DNA of 64,000 nt from Strigamia acuminata (GCA_949358305.1 OX442316.1:2356001-2420000), one strand, 5' to 3'. Shown: positions 19,983-32,025, counted from the stretch's first letter. Translations and numbers: made by a program. Notes: generated by a model not told the origin, from the sequence alone.

Positions 19983-20779
19983 CAGTCGTGTTCAAAAAAA
20001 CTGGACCCTCACTCTGTGCTGGCAATTGAAATTGTGAGTAATTCCGTGTTTTGCCACTAGGTGAAACCCCAGACATCAACAGGTGATAATATAGCCTTGT
20101 CTACAGTGATCCTTCATAATTAAGTGGACAGTTTTAAAAAGCTAAATAAATTATTCTCATAGAAACTATAGATTTGAAATATTAAGAAATAAAAATTTAA
20201 TTTGTTCAGTAATAATAATACTAATAATAATAATAAATGTTTGCCGGCCCTTTTGTTTGCCAGCCGAATATCTGCCGGCCCTTTTGTTTGCCAGTCTTAT
20301 ATTGCCCGCCATTTTGTTTGCCAGCCTTATATCTGCAGGCCCTTTTGTTTGCCAGCCATATATTGCCGGCCCTTTTGTTTGCCAGCCGAATATCTGCCGG
20401 CCCTTTTGTTTGCCAGCCTTATATTTGCCGGCCCTTTTGTTTGCCAGTCTTATATTGCCCACCCTTTTGTTTGCCAAAGGGCCGGCAGATATTCGGCTGG
20501 CAAACAAAAGGGCCGGCAAACATTTATTATTATTATTAGTATTATTATTACTGAACAAATTAAATTTTTATTTCTTAATATTTCAAATCTATACAGTTTC
20601 TATGAGAATAATTTATTTAGCTTTTTAAAACTGTCTACTTAATTATGAAGGATCACTGTAGACAAGGCTATATTATCACCTGTTGATGTCTGGGGTTTCA
20701 CCTAGTGGCAAAACACGGAATTACTCACAATTTCAATTGCCAGCACAGAGTGAGGGTCCAGTTTTTTTGAACACGACTG
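19983..20779. mobile_element. Palindromic mariner/Tc1-like MITE with internal minisatellite
   Basis: 797 bp flanked by TA on both sides. Arms of about 302 bp (19983-20284) and 304 bp (20476-20779) are inverse copies, starting CAGTCGTGTTCAAAA. TA target sites and a CAGT-type end suggest a Tc1/mariner-mobilised non-autonomous element. No transposase frame; the open frames inside are mirror images produced by the palindrome. Confidence 0.85.
20237..20475 (+). repeat. 30-31 bp minisatellite inside the MITE
   Basis: About eight tandem units of the form TGCCGGCCCTTTTGTTTGCC plus AGCC/AGTC and a variable TTATAT or GAATATC tail. The first unit is part of the left arm and reappears inverted at the start of the right arm. 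Confidence 0.9.
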
Positions 20780-20781
20780 TA

Positions 20782-22561
20782 CTTTGTCAAATTTAGTGTT
20801 ATCCCTTTCTCCTTTAATACTATCAACACTTCTTTTAGTCTCTTATTGTGCTCTCCTCCTGGTTTGCCTTAGATATCTTTAGTCATTTATAAATGTCAAC
20901 TTGTATTCACAAGTCAACTTTTTGCACTGCTCTCCGGTTTAGTTTTTCGTATTGTGCTGCAGCGCTCTTGTAGTTGGACCATCTAAGTACTAATTATTTG
21001 CGTAAATGATACTACCTGTAATACCTTTTGAAAAATCTGTCTCTTTACATTTTTAACTCGTCTATCTCTATATCTGGAAGTTCTCTCATCTTCCATTTCC
21101 ATGTAACGATGTCTTACAGAACGGGTCTTGTTATCAAAATTTTTATTCCTTTGAAAAAATAAAATTTTAAAAATTGAAATTGTTTCGAATGGCAGTGTTT
21201 ACGATTACGTGACGTTACACTGAAATGAAAACGAGTCTCTCGGGGATGTTTGTTTCCTTTGGAAGAAGTTGTTGGTCCAGATCTGCACACAGAAAACGGT
21301 CAAATCCAACCTCAGAAACAGCTTTTAGTTTCATTTCTCTTCAAAATTTAATGATAGAAGTTTGGAGTATTCCAAACTGATACAACGTTGCCCAAACTTC
21401 TATCGGTTGAGCCGGATTACGCCTAACTGTGGACTGTGCTGTACTAAGCAGAAAAATAATTCTGTTTATTTTCAATGGATTTCAGTGTAAAAAGTAATTA
21501 GAATGATCGATTTTATTTTATTGGTAATAAAATGTTTATTTAATTTGCTAAATTTGCTGTTTTCCCTTTTAATCAATCACACAATGTCAGCAGAGTTTGA
21601 TGGTTTCTTTTGGCAGGTAAACAAAGGTTTAGTTTTTTATTGGTTGTTTTGCCTAGTTAGATTACAATTCTGGTATTATGGGCTACTTTTTTGTGCCACT
21701 ACACCAGTGACACGGCTCAACCAATAGGAGTTTGGACAACGTTGGAGTCTCGCCAGAGTGGCAATTTTGGCCCGTGGTTCCATTTCATCGAGTTCAGGTC
21801 TATTCCAACAACTATTCCAATTTTTTCAAGCATTTTTGATTCCGTGTGTTCACCGCCTTATCATTTCCTGGTAATTAAGTTTAAAAGATTGGTATCGCAA
21901 CCACACCTTATCCCTTCATCGAGGAAAATAGTAACAGAATTTATTTTAACAGCTAATTGTGAAATTATGAATGAAAACAATTCCCAGAATTTTGAAGTAA
22001 ATAAAATTCCTTTGTTTCATCAGAAAAATAATTAACCCAATATAAATTATACGTAATAAAATGTGAAAGGAGAGTGGGAAATTCATCACTAACATTTCTA
22101 CTTTATTTGACGCATTATGATAAAGGGAAAGTTCCTATCGTACACAATATTTCGCATAATAAATTGTCAATGCTTTTATGAATCCAGCTACTGTTTGATG
22201 GTCCCAGAAAAACATCTAGCAGTCGGCTCCCACTTGTCTTTTAACACTAGAACGGCTAGACCGGTCAAAATGACCAGCACAGCTGTTTAAACCAGCTGTA
22301 GCAATAAACCCAATGGGTTTCCAATAGTGTTTTTTTTTTCACTTTAATCAGCATTTTTCTGAAACCAGTGAAAATAACTGGGTATACGTTTACAACACGT
22401 GCATACAACGTCTTGTTTTAAAACAAAAATGGATGGGACTTAATAAAACCGGATAAAATTAAAATGGAAATTTTGATATCAGACACATGCAACTTTGGAT
22501 AGATCTGGTTCCCTGACATAGATGATTAAACTATATCTAGCCATTCACAAAATGCATACCG
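20782..22561. other. Non-genic stretch between MITEs
   Basis: No supported gene. It contains a hairpin at 21351-21405 (GATAGAAGTTTGG ... CCAAACTTCTATC) and a TTTAGTCTCTTATTGTGCT segment shared with about 4785. A 114-codon frame at 21691-22035 has no recognised signature. Confidence 0.5.
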
Positions 22562-22563
22562 TA

Positions 22564-22814
22564 CCACCTCGTTTAAACACCCAGGTTCATTATGACGCCG
22601 GGCCCGATTTAGCGCCGGGTAGTCATCAGCGATTTACGGAATTGGCGCCGGCCCCGATTAAGCGCCGAGTTCCCAAAAATCATCGATTACTTGCTAATAA
22701 ATGGTGATTTTTGCAAAAAAATCACTAATTTTTCAGTTATGTGCTGGGCCCGAATAAACGCCGGGGGGGAGTTTGCTCTAAAAACTATTAAAACCAGGCG
22801 TTTAAACGAGGTGA
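22564..22814. mobile_element. Short inverted-repeat element (MITE-like), GC-rich core
   Basis: About 251 bp between TA dinucleotides, with inverted ends containing CACCTCGTTTAAAC. The interior has several GCGCCGGG-like motifs, strikingly GC-rich against AT-rich flanks. No coding potential. Confidence 0.55.
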
Positions 22815-22816
22815 TA

Positions 22817-24590
22817 CAATATATATATATATACTAGTATATATTACTGCACATTATGGCACATTAATTTATTATTTAGGCAATAAAACTTAGTAAATTA
22901 TTATTTTCTCAATGGGTCATTATCACCGGTTTTAGACGTTGTAGATAGAAGGAAATTCCAGCTTCTCTGTAATAAGTGTTAAAATCTAAACTAATTTTTT
23001 TCTAGTGCCACTTAACTACTAAACAGTTTTCTGAAGTGGCCGCTCATCCCTAAAAAAGCCTATGGTCGTTGTAACGAAGCGTGACAGCATTGTACAAGTA
23101 GTGAAATCGGGTTATTACGTAAGGACAGTGTTATATTAGATCGGCAAAAAATTCTTACTCATCGTAACCTGGAAGCAAAAAGTCATTATTCATTGTTTTC
23201 ATATTGTCATAAGGTGGTAAAAAAAAGATATCAATTAGATTAGAAAAGAATGATTCGTTTATGACCACAAGTTTTCCTTCAGTTAATCATATAGTTTAGT
23301 TCACGTGCAAAAAGCCATCAGGTCAGTGAGCGGTGGGGAAAACCAGGTTTTGTTTACTTCTCTGTTGGCATTCTGAGTTTTTGTTAGTGGGTAGATCATT
23401 TGTCGGTAAAAATAAATAATCATATATTTAGAATTTTTATGTTTCTATGTTCTATATATAAATTTGAGTTGTTATTTTATTTTTTTAATTTTTTTTTGAC
23501 ATTTGATGTTGGCTGGTATCATTGTTATTATCTTGAGTACAAGATTATAATTTTGAAGTTATCAAGTGGTTTTGTTATCAAGAATAAACAAATCAGAGAA
23601 GTGGGCAGTGACGTTTGTTAAATGCTAAGAATTTGACATTTTATTTTACTTGCATATTTTATAATGGATGTACTAAAATTGTCTAAAATTTATCAAAGGT
23701 GTCTAAACATTAGACTAAATTCGTTTAAAGCTAAATTTGAAATTTGAATTTAAAGTCCGTAAGATGTGGCTAAGTTTATTTAAAATTTATTACAACTTGA
23801 TTAAATTAATTTAAAAAAACTATAAATTGAGCTTAATTTAATTTATCATTAAAAATGTCTAAAAATTGAACAAAATCGCTTTAAAATGTCGTTTGTTCAG
23901 TATTCGAGTTTTATTGACCCTTAAATTCCAATTTTATAATCCATGTATAATTAAAATGAATTATCTTCCCATCGCAAATAACCGGCTAGGAATTTCCAGC
24001 GCCACCTGATAAGCAATTACCTGATTCTACATCCTCCTTCCGAATCCACCCACTGAGGGACGAGGGCGTAACACGAGGAACTTATTACAATAAAAACAAT
24101 ACCACTGACATCATGTTTGTTGTCTTTTTTCTCAGAAATATCGCGAATAAATGACAAAAAAAAACACGTTAAAAATATCAACCATAATAATTTTAAAAAA
24201 GAAAATTTAATTAAATACAATTTCATAAAATCATATTTAAAAAAAAATTAATTAATTTTAATAAAAAAAATTAAAAATAATAAAAGTTAAATCCAATTTT
24301 TTTTTAATTTTTTTTAGAAAAATTTAATTTTTTTAAATTTGTTTTCTGAAAAATTCAATTGTTTTTAAATTTAATTAAAAAAAAATTATCTATTTCTTTT
24401 TTGTTTCTGTTTTTTTTTTTTTTTAAAAATCCAATATTGATTTAGTGGTCAATAAAAATGTGCTCGATTATCTGCATCATCGGAAACGTGTTTCCGTAGA
24501 GATTTCCGTCTTCGGTTCCCTATTGGCTTTTACGCAGGTCAGATTTCGAATTTTCCCCCTTCTGATGATGTCAGGATGTGACTAAAGCTG
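22817..24590. other. AT-rich upstream region of NOS copy B
   Basis: An (AT)n run at about 22819-22850, long A/T tracts at 24150-24430, and no supported gene. The distal part may hold regulatory sequence for the NOS gene, but no site can be named with confidence. Confidence 0.5.
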
Positions 24591-24596
24591 CCATCG

Positions 24597-24629
24597 TATA
24601 TAAGACGAAGGAACTGCTTGGGGATTTCA
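24597..24629 (+). promoter_or_regulatory. Core promoter of NOS copy B (TATA box and initiator)
   Basis: TATATAAG at 24597-24604 and an initiator-like TTTCATT with its A at 24629, about 32 bp from the start of the TATA box, the usual spacing. The first ATG follows at 24678 in the context ATCACCATG. Confidence 0.6.
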
Positions 24630-24677
24630 TTCATATCTGTTTGAGCAGGTTAAGAGTAAAGAAGTTTAATTATCACC

Positions 24678-27600
24678 ATGACTGTCATTACCGAAGGGAA
24701 GAATAGAATGCAGCAAGGCAGTGGAAGAAGAACGCAGGGGGAGAAGAAGAAGGTGGTGGAAAGGAAAGCGCCGATTGCAGTGAAGAATATTTCGACTAAG
24801 AAGATTCACGATGATACGCTGCACTTCAACGTTAAGGTTCGAGTAATTTTCATTTTATTATTTTGCAATTGATTTTTTTAAAATTCAGTCTAAATTTTGA
24901 TTCTTACAAACATTTTGCAAATTTCTTGGGCGGAATTTAGAATATCTGAAAACTTTTAGACTTTTTAAAAACTTTTTTGAGAACATTTACACTTTAATTG
25001 AGAAGTTTTAGACTATTTTGGAAGGAAAATAATACGTTCTTGAAAATATTTTAACCTTTTTTGAAACTTTAAATCTTTTTTTTGGAAGCTGCCAGACATT
25101 TATGTCGATTTTTGAAACTTCCTAAAAAATTTCTGCGTGCATATTTTTATATTGAAATTTTAAATTGTTTTCGTGTTAATTCAACTTTTAATTAATTAAT
25201 TAATTCTAATTTAAATTAGCTCCCTTGTTGCAACCAAGGTCTCTGCCTTACCGCGCACAGAGAAAAGCTCTTATTGGACACCGACCAGATCGACAAAGAC
25301 GAAATTCAATCATTTTTCAACGAATTCTACGCCTCAATCAACAAGTAAACAAACTCAACACCTCAACCAAACCAAAACCAAACTCTAAAATAAATTTTCC
25401 CAAACAGGAAAAACACAATCGAACAAGAAGGTCGTGTGCAAAAAGTACTGGAAAGTGTAAACACTTTCAACGACTACGATTTGACGCCCAAAGAATTGGA
25501 ATTCGGAGCGCGACTTGCGTGGCGAAACGCACCCACTTCCCTCGCACGCTACGACTGGGAAAACCTGGCGGTGCTCGACCAACAACACGTCCGCAGCGCT
25601 CTAGGAACGTTCACGGCGCTCTGTGAACACATAAAACGAACCAACGATGGCGGAAAAATCAGGTAAATAAATAGCACTAAATAATAAAGAATTTTTGCTC
25701 ACAAAACCACAAAATGGGTCACACGACCTAACTTTTATAGCTTAAATTTTAATGGTATTTTTAATTTTTTTATTCAAGATCCGTAGTGAGTGTTTTCCCT
25801 TCGGATGGATGTCGTGTGTGGAACCGAAGTTTGGTGTCGTACGCCGCTTATCGCCGAGAAGACAACACGGTAGTGGGTAATCCGGACAACCTCTACCTGA
25901 CGCAGTTGTGCGAGCGGTTGGGTTGGCGAGGAACCGGCTCCTTCAACGACTTGCTTCCCGTCGTTGTTAACGAGTCGGGCCGAGACCCGGAAATGTTCGA
26001 ACTGCCCCAAGACCTCGTCTTGGAAGTGGCTTTGCGACATCCCACATTTCCCTGCTTCGAAGAACTCGACATCAAATGGCCCGCGTGGACGTCTCGTGCT
26101 GACCAATTCCTTAAAATCGGCGGTCTTCAATTCCCGGCAGCTCCTCTGAGTCACTTGCAAATCTCTTCGGAAGTTGCGGACCAAATGCTCATCAACGATG
26201 CAAATCTTCTCAAGGTATGCGTCATATCTGTCTATATTCTATATTCAGTGTATAATGTGAATATTTAACCTCCGTAGAAAGTGGCAGAAGGGATGAACTT
26301 GGATACTTCAGTGGCCTCTACGCTGTGGAAGGAACAAGCACTCGTTGAACTCAATGCAGCGATTTTGTACAGTTACCGAGTAAGTTAATATTGCTAATAA
26401 AACATTGCTTACCGTCTAATTAGCGTTGTCTTAGCATTGTCTAACCAGCAATATTTCCTTTGTTAGAAAGCCGGAGTGTCCATTTTAGATCACCATTTGG
26501 CTTCTGAACTCTTCTTGGCCTTCTTCAACAAAGAGCAAAAGCTTCGCGGAGGATGTCCAGGAGACTGGCGAAAACTCGTGCCAACGATAAGCAGCAGCAT
26601 TCTTCTGATATACCACCAAGAAATGCTCACCTACAATCTAACGCCAGCTTTCGGATTGTCTGCCGAAGCGTGGAAAACCCACAAGTGGCAAAACAAGCCG
26701 GTAGACGCCAATGGAAGAGCCGTTAAACTGAGCTTCAGGAGTGTGGCTAGATCCGTTCGATGGTTGGTCAAACCGATGTTGAAAAGAAGCCGCGTGACGG
26801 TCTTGTACGCTTCGGAAACAGGAAGATCGGAGTCGTTTGCCGAGAAACTGGCCGCTATGTTTGGATCTACTTTCAGAGCAGAGTTGAAGTGCATGCATGA
26901 TTATGATTTGTCTCTTTTGGGACAGAAAGAGCAACTCTTGCTCGTAGTTACCAGCACCTTTGGAAATGGTGGTTCGCCAGAAAATGGAAAGGTAACAGAA
27001 ACCAAGGTGCAATAGACAAGGAGCAATGTTTAATATTTTCTTCTCTGATTAGAAATTCTTCTCACGGCTGAAGAAAGTTTGCTCTTCTCTCGACGCCAAT
27101 AACAACAATTCCATGTGCGGTAAAGAAATTCGCAATCTCAAGTATGTATTAGAGGGTAACCCGAATCGATGGAACATCACGACTAAAATTCTTTACCATT
27201 ACAGGTTTTCGGTGTTTGCCTTGGGTTCAAGCGCCTACCCCGACTTCTGTCAATTTGGCTACTTTTGTCACGACAGTCTGGCCGCACTTGGAAGCGAGGC
27301 AATCCTCCCGGTGACAACTGCCGACGAACTCAAAGGCCAAGACAAAGCCTTCTTAGAATGGACTCGCAAGTTATTTCCAGTAAGTTCCTTCTAACACACC
27401 TTGTAAGAACATTTCGTTCAATTCTTTATTCTTTAGGCTACTTGCATAGCATTTGGTATAGACATTGGTGACAAAGATGCCTTCACGAGCAGTCTAGAAT
27501 CCGATCTGGAATGGAAAGCCGAAAACAGACGCCTAAACCCTGTTAATCCGGCTTCCGCAGTCAAAGATGTTTTCATGGGTAAGTCATTTGATTTAAACAC

Positions 27601-30600
27601 CAGTTTGGCAAAATTAACAAACATATGTGCACTTGATTCCAGCTCTCTCCAAAACTCACAATCGTCAAATCAATCGCAGTGAACTGCTGGATAGAGATGA
27701 TCTGCAAGCTTATCGATCGAGCCGCAAGACTACGTTTCTAAAACTCAGTTCAAGCCAGAGACATGAACCTGGAGACCATGTGGCCATTTTTCCAACTAAT
27801 CCCAAAAGATTAGTGCGCGATTTGCTGGCCCGGCTTAATGTACTAGAGGATGCAAACTCAACCTTTCAAGTTCAGAAACGAGTTCAAGACGGATGGCAAC
27901 CGGCAAACCGTCTACCGGCTTGTTCGTTAACAATGGCTTTCACCAACTTATTGGACATAAGTGGTTGTCCTGACCAACAATTCCTGGATGAATTAAGCAA
28001 ATTCACAAATGATGAAAATGATCTGAAGAAACTGCAGCTCCTGGCTATGGTAATACAATTTTTTTACTGTATAAGAAACGCGACTGATATTTATTGTTCT
28101 TCTGGTGTACAGGATGAAAAGGAACACAACAAATGGAGAAACGAAAAACTTCCAAATTTACTCGACGTGTTGAAGGAATTTCCATCCTTGAAACCTGATT
28201 GCACCTTCCTTCTGGAACGACTTCCAATCTTGCAACCACGACTTTACTCCATCAGCAATTCCCTTGCTTTCGCGCCCAACGAAATCCACTTGACAGTTGG
28301 TGTGGTCATCACCAACAGCAAAGGTAAAACAACAATCTACAGACTAGTATAAGATAATAGGGGGTTTCATTAATTAAGCAATTTTGTAATTTTGCAACTT
28401 TAGCAATTTTGCACTTTTGGATTTGTCACATGATATCAGTTCCACCAATCATGTGCATAATTGCAAAAACACAAAACAGAAAAAATACACAATCACAAAA
28501 TCAAAGGTAGTTTTGCTATTTTGGCAAAAATGGCAGCAGCCAAACTCAATCCAAGTGGCCATCACAAATTGTGATTAATAATTAGTTTCAAAAACAATCT
28601 CATAATTTTGCAATTTTGCAATTATTTAAATAGTCACGTGACTTCCTATCCACCATATTAGGTTATAGTTATATCCAACCAATTTTAAAATGTGATGCAA
28701 AAAAACTAGTTCTTATTTGTGTGATGGAACAAAATATTTTTTAATAAGGTGCATTTTAATAAATACTAGCTGTTCACCCACAAAGCCAAAGTCATAGATC
28801 AGACAAATGTATACAACCAAAAATAAAATAAATTTTTGCAAAACTAAACCAAACCCATAATAATGCAACCCAAACCCAAACCACACCAAACCAAAACCAA
28901 TGCCAATCTGGCCAATACCCAAACACAATCAAACCCAAAAGTTAACCTAAACCCAACGTTAATCCAGCCAATTCAATTTTGGCCCAAACCACTGCAACCT
29001 GCTATTTTGTCCTCCTTTATTATTCAACCACTTTTTCCAACTTTTTCTTATAAATCAACCCAAAAAAGATCGTTTTTTCCAAAATTTAAAGTCAACGGTT
29101 AATCCGATCAAAAAGTTATCTGTACCATCGTTTTCAGCGGGATTTTCTTCTCTGGAAACCTGTTTTAAACATTTCATTCGGTTAATTTTACGAATTTTTG
29201 GTTTTGTCATGGTCGAATCTCGAATCCAAATTTTCCCATTCGGTCCCCCGCTAAGATGGCCCGAATCGGCACTTTTCCTCGCCCGAATCAAAAAATAAAA
29301 AATACAGGCTTGTGCAGAATTGTCTCCTCTTCAAAATGAGCTTGGTTCCATAATTTTCCGAGCTTATCTTGACATAGAAAACAATAAAAAACGATACGCG
29401 ACGAACATTTCCGCCTGAATTTCCATTCGGGCACCCGCTAAAATCGCCCTGAATCGCCCTGAATCGGTACTTTTTTTTACCCGAATCGAAGTATTGAGTT
29501 TCCTAGCTGTTATACAGTCATGGATGCATCAGCATTTTGATGATATACAAGGATACAAGTTGGCCACTTAGATAGAGCTTGGATGCCTCCATTTTGTTTT
29601 GAGTTTCACAAGCCTCAAAATCACTTCTTATCAAAATCACAAAAACTACCTTTTAGATGTTTTTGGGATTTTGTGTTTTCACTCTTTTGTGCTTTAGTGA
29701 ATGTGAATGTGATTGGTAGAACAGATATCACATGACAATACTCAAAAATCACAAAATTGTCCAGATCACACAATTGCAAAATTGACTGGGTTAATTCAAT
29801 GTAAACTCATTTTTGGAGGCATCAAAAAATAATGATTTTGTGATTAATGCAAAATCACAAAATTGCAAAATCATTCATATAATGAAACCCTTTCACGCTG
29901 AAAACGATGGTACAGATAACTTTTTGATCGGATTAACCGTTGACTTTAAATTTTGGAAAAAACGATCTTTTTTGGGTTGATTTATAAGAAAAAGTTGGAA
30001 AAAGTGGTTGAATAATAAAGGAGGACAAAATAGCAGGTTGCAGTGGTTTGGGCCAAAATTGAATTGGCTGGATTAACGTTGGGTTTAGGTTAACTTTTGG
30101 GTTTGATTGTGTTTGGGTATTGGCCAGATTGGCATTGGTTTTGGTTTGGTGTGGTTTGGGTTTGGGTTGCATTATTATGGGTTTGGTTTAGTTTTGCAAA
30201 AATTTATTTTATTTTTGGTTGTATACATTTGTCTGATCTATGACTTTGGCTTTGTGGGTGAACAGCTAGTATTTATTAAAATGCACCTTATTAAAAAATA
30301 TTTTGTTCCATCACACAAATAAGAACTAGTTTTTTTGCATCACATTTTAAAATTGGTTGGATATAACTATAACCTAATATGGTGGATAGGAAGTCACGTG
30401 ACTATTTAAATAATTGCAAAATTGCAAAATTATGAGATTGTTTTTGAAACTAATTATTAATCACAATTTGTGATGGCCACTTGGATTGAGTTTGGCTGCT
30501 GCCATTTTTGCCAAAATAGCAAAACTACCTTTGATTTTGTGATTGTGTATTTTTTCTGTTTTGTGTTTTTGCAATTATGCACATGATTGGTGGAACTGAT

Positions 30601-31606
30601 ATCATGTGACAAATCCAAAAGTGCAAAATTGCTAAAGTTGCAAAATTACAAAATTGCTTAATTAATGAAACCCCCTAATGTAAACTCATTTTTGGAGGCA
30701 TCAAAAAATAATGATTTTGTGATTAATGCAAAATCACAAAATTGCAAAATCATTCATATAATGAAACCCCCTATTGTCAGAAACCAAAGGCCGTTCACAA
30801 AAAGCTGTTTGCCAAAAACAATATGCCCATTAGTGATCCAGCTCAATGAGTTTTCACTTTAAGCGGATCCAATAAATAATTTGCAATCATCATGCACATC
30901 TTTAGAGCTTGATAGACTGTTTTCATGGATCCACCTAATCATCTTTTCTTCTATTAACAGATGGAACTTGCAGCAATTCAGGACTTTGCTCAAATTTCTT
31001 GAACGATATACCATTGGGTAGCAAAATTCCATATTTTGTAAGACAAGCTGCCCATTTCCATTTGCCCACAAACCCATCAACTCCTGTGCTGATGGTGGGA
31101 GCAGGCACCGGGCTCGCTCCGTTCCGCGGGTTTTGGCAACAACGACAAGTCGAGATGCAGAAGAACGCTGGCAAAGTCTTCGGAGCGATGAAGTTGTATT
31201 TTGGCTGCAGACATCCAGCCGCTGATCATCTCTTCTACGATGAAACTCAACTCCTTTTCCAGCGAGGTGTTTTGTCTTCGATTGAGACCGCTTATTCCAG
31301 ATGGAATACCAGTCACAAGGTAAACACTGTCTTAAATCATAACATGCCTTTTACTCATGAACTTTGTTTAATTCCTATTAGACTTATGTGCAACATTTGT
31401 TGTCAAGAGATGCTGACCAAGTTGTACAGCATATTCAAGACGGAGGGCACATCTATATTTGTGGAGACGCGGTCATGGCGGCAGATGTGAGAGCTGTTCT
31501 CGAACGGGTACTGAAGCAACGAAGCGCTACAACTATGCAAGAATTGAAGGAATCCGAAAGGATACATGAAGATATTTTTATAAATGTTGGCAAACGCAGC
31601 TTCTAA
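24678..31606 (+). CDS. Nitric oxide synthase-like protein, copy B (complete; oxygenase active site lost)
   Basis: Thirteen in-phase exons: 24678-24836, 25220-25344, 25408-25662, 25779-26214, 26278-26379, 26467-26991, 27053-27141, 27205-27379, 27437-27578, 27643-28049, 28113-28323, 30961-31319, 31382-31606; 1069 residues. Oxygenase domain about 45-435, calmodulin-type basic helix about 443-468, FMN domain from about 470, then FAD (RLYSIS) and NADPH (GAGTGLAPFRGFW) domains ending near HEDIF. NOS normally makes NO and citrulline from arginine using NADPH. The zinc-site spacing CNQGLC is kept, but the heme-ligand motif reads WRNAPTSLAR, with Ser139 for the axial Cys. The GWYM substrate segment reads SHLQI and the pterin Trp is Lys395. 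The reductase motifs look intact. Most likely a NOS-derived reductase or regulatory pseudo-oxygenase. Intron 11 holds a 2.4-kb foldback element. Confidence 0.93.
28358..30773. mobile_element. Large foldback (palindromic) element in NOS copy B intron 11
   Basis: Arms 28358-29139 and 29896-30677 are inverse copies (782 bp each) around a spacer of about 756 bp. The outer ends read GGGGGTTTCATTA and its inverse near 30760-30773, with TA on both flanks. A 90-bp segment (GTAAACTCATTTTTGGAGG through AATGAAACC) occurs at both 29800-29889 and 30678-30770, so one element probably sits inside or beside a relative. The arms are rich in ATTTTGCAA-type motifs. Copy A lacks it: the same intron there is only 262 bp (2000-2261). 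No transposase frame; the mirrored open frames in the arms are not genes. Confidence 0.85.
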
Positions 31607-31672
31607 GGGCACTACTTCAGCTAAGCTTTATCAAGATGCAGTTATTTATATATCCTATGTATACGATTCCTC

Positions 31673-31678
31673 AATAAA
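31673..31678 (+). terminator. Poly(A) signal of NOS copy B
   Basis: AATAAA downstream of the stop codon, at the same place as in copy A. Confidence 0.7.
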
Positions 31679-31809
31679 CTTAATTCTTAGATTACATAAC
31701 CACTTTTGGTCTTTCTTTTGTCTAATCTACAGAAATTAATCTCATTTTACTTAATTCATACAACCACACCTGGCGCGATGACAAATGGGGCGCATTAATG
31801 TGCCCAAAC

Positions 31810-32025
31810 TGTTGGAAATCGTGTGGTTGAAATAATGCAACATCATCGTAGGGTTAAAGAATTACAAGTGTTTTATTCTGGGAAAATACACAGGTTAAAT
31901 ATGTAGACACTGGGCCATGATTGGCTGTTAAATTGGGTCGTCTAGTGGACGTATCAGCGTCTGCCACGGAACGTCCGAGTGCCCTCTCGCGACGTAATGG
32001 CGGTCAAGCGACATGGGGTCCAACA
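31810..32025 (-). repeat. Outer copia 3' LTR
   Basis: 216 bp. The minus strand just inside reads AAGAGGAGAATT, the polypurine tract. Confidence 0.93.

Noticed and set aside
20237-20475. CRISPR-like regular repeat array
   Set aside because: Units are contiguous with no unique spacers, inside a eukaryotic transposon palindrome; it is a minisatellite.
20166-20642. Several overlapping open frames with repeated LLFAS/GPFVCQ units on both strands
   Set aside because: They are produced by the minisatellite and the palindrome of the MITE and mirror each other across its axis.
28713-30322. Identical open frames at 28713-28928 (-) and 30107-30322 (+), and at 28863-29102 (+) and 29933-30172 (-)
   Set aside because: Mirror copies created by the foldback arms, rich in simple PKPNQT/GFGLV-type sequence; no domain or splice support.
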